Source: QQUD01 sp039029915
GTDB lineage: Bacteria; Chloroflexota; Anaerolineae; Promineifilales; Promineifilaceae
Direction: 5' to 3'
NCBI GenBank assembly: GCA_039029915.1
Contig: JBCCFD010000452.1
Span: forward strand, 1-6,367
Length of the DNA stretch: 6,367 bases
Part shown: piece after piece, positions 5,867 through 6,367 of the stretch
Layout of the letters: each line of letters opens with the position of its first letter
Numbering within the stretch: position 1 is the stretch's first letter
Program-made: the position numbers and the translations under genes
The notes under the pieces: model-generated
Told to the model about the DNA's origin: nothing
The model's input: only the letters and a program-made list of their open reading frames with translations
Databases searched by the model: none

Positions 5867-6367
5867 ATGAAATATACAGGTCCAAAAGCAAAGCTATCTC
5901 GACGATTGGGAATTCCGTTGACGCCAAAAGCGGCGAAAGTTATGGAACGCAAACCTCATCCGCCGGGAGAACACGGCCGTAATCAGCAATTCCGACGCGG
6001 CCGCCAATCGTACTTTCAAGAACAATTGCTTGAAAAACAACGGTTGCGCGCACAGTACAACATCCATGAGCGACAAATGGTGTCTTACTACAAAAAAGCC
6101 AATAAAGCTCAAGGTAATACGGAAGACAATTTGATTCAACTTTTAGAATCTCGATTGGATTCTGTTGTGTTGCGGGGTGGCTTAGCTGTGACTATTTATG
6201 CGGCTCGCCAATATGTTAACCATGGCCATATCCTGGTAAACGGCCGTCGCGTCAACATCCCTTCGTATCAGGTAAAACCTGGTGACGTGGTTCAGGTTCG
6301 GCAAAAAAGCCAGCGACTGGATTGCTTCCACAACGCTGTTGAGCATGCTTTTAACCCAGACTACCTC
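5867..6367 (+). CDS. rpsD: 30S ribosomal protein S4 (3' end cut by window edge)
   Basis: S4 is a primary 16S rRNA-binding protein of the small subunit, important for assembly and decoding fidelity. The window holds the first 167 codons, in frame to the last base. Full-length S4 is about 200-210 residues, so roughly 40 are missing. The N-terminal part carries YTGPKAKLSRRLG and KPHPPGEHGR (29-38). The S4 RNA-binding domain spans about 88-145 with ESRLDSVVLR, ARQYVNHGHILVNG and PSYQVKPGD. No zinc-type cysteine cluster is present near the N-terminus. AAAGGAAAA (5851-5859) supplies the ribosome site. The gene stands outside the rpsM-rpsK-rpsD-rpoA arrangement as far as can be seen, since a flavodoxin gene lies directly upstream. 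No terminator or clear promoter was found in the 101 bases between them. Confidence 0.95.
   Translation, partial: MKYTGPKAKLSRRLGIPLTPKAAKVMERKPHPPGEHGRNQQFRRGRQSYFQEQLLEKQRLRAQYNIHERQMVSYYKKANKAQGNTEDNLIQLLESRLDSVVLRGGLAVTIYAARQYVNHGHILVNGRRVNIPSYQVKPGDVVQVRQKSQRLDCFHNAVEHAFNPDYL

Larger units (their letters stand above)
131..6247. repeat. Dispersed, over-represented palindrome ACGGCCGT (seven exact copies)
   Basis: Exact copies are at 131-138, 3538-3545, 4056-4063, 4871-4878, 4944-4951, 5973-5980 and 6240-6247. Near copies are at 3399-3406 (GCGGCCGT) and 5997-6004 (GCGGCCGC). All lie in coding sequence but in two reading phases. Five read as x-Gly-Arg with GGC CGT, and two as Thr-Ala-Val with ACG GCC GTN, so a shared peptide does not explain them. 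A random sequence of this length and composition would hold well under one copy. Confidence 0.75.

Noticed and set aside
5894..6139. Minus-strand 81-residue frame
   Set aside because: It lies antisense within rpsD, which is clearly coding on the plus strand.

Overview
The window holds an iron/haem acquisition cluster, followed by a flavodoxin gene and the start of a ribosomal protein gene. All are on the + strand. The organism is a bacterium with roughly 45-50 % GC by eye. A membrane-anchored lipoprotein serves as binding protein, and no TonB or outer-membrane receptor gene is visible. The lipoprotein carries a Glu/Met-rich tether of the kind often seen in Chloroflexota and some Actinomycetota, and the S4 protein lacks the cysteine cluster. 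I lean towards Chloroflexota, but this is inference from style and not proof.

Layout. (1) 28-2214 encodes a 728-residue lipoprotein in which two different class III (FecB/BtuF-type) periplasmic-binding modules are joined in one chain. The first resembles iron-siderophore binders and the second resembles haem-binding HmuT. They follow a lipobox and a repetitive acidic Glu/Met linker. A perfect 11-bp inverted repeat lies within its first codons. (2) A strong intrinsic terminator follows at 2294-2340. (3) 2341-2755 has no convincing gene, but contains a hairpin whose poly-U side lies on the minus strand. (4) 2756-5104 is a compact cluster: an ABM-fold small protein, a FecCD/HmuU-type permease, a 59-residue unknown protein overlapping the permease end, and an HmuV-type ATPase starting one base after that small gene. 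(5) A candidate promoter precedes a long-chain flavodoxin at 5229-5765. (6) rpsD starts at 5867 and runs off the window end, truncated at 167 codons.

How the parts could work together (inference): the double-headed lipoprotein would capture siderophore-bound iron and/or haem and deliver it to an HmuU2-HmuV2 transporter. The ABM-fold protein could act on or bind imported haem, although the IsdG catalytic residues are not evident. Flavodoxin is a classic iron-sparing electron carrier and fits an iron-starvation neighbourhood. rpsD is a housekeeping gene that probably marks the edge of the cluster.

The most unusual observations are the two-specificity binding-protein fusion, the 59-residue gene carrying a perfect sliding-clamp-binding pentapeptide (QLSLF) inside a transporter operon, and a strong excess of the palindrome ACGGCCGT (seven exact copies), which recalls the cyanobacterial HIP1 phenomenon.
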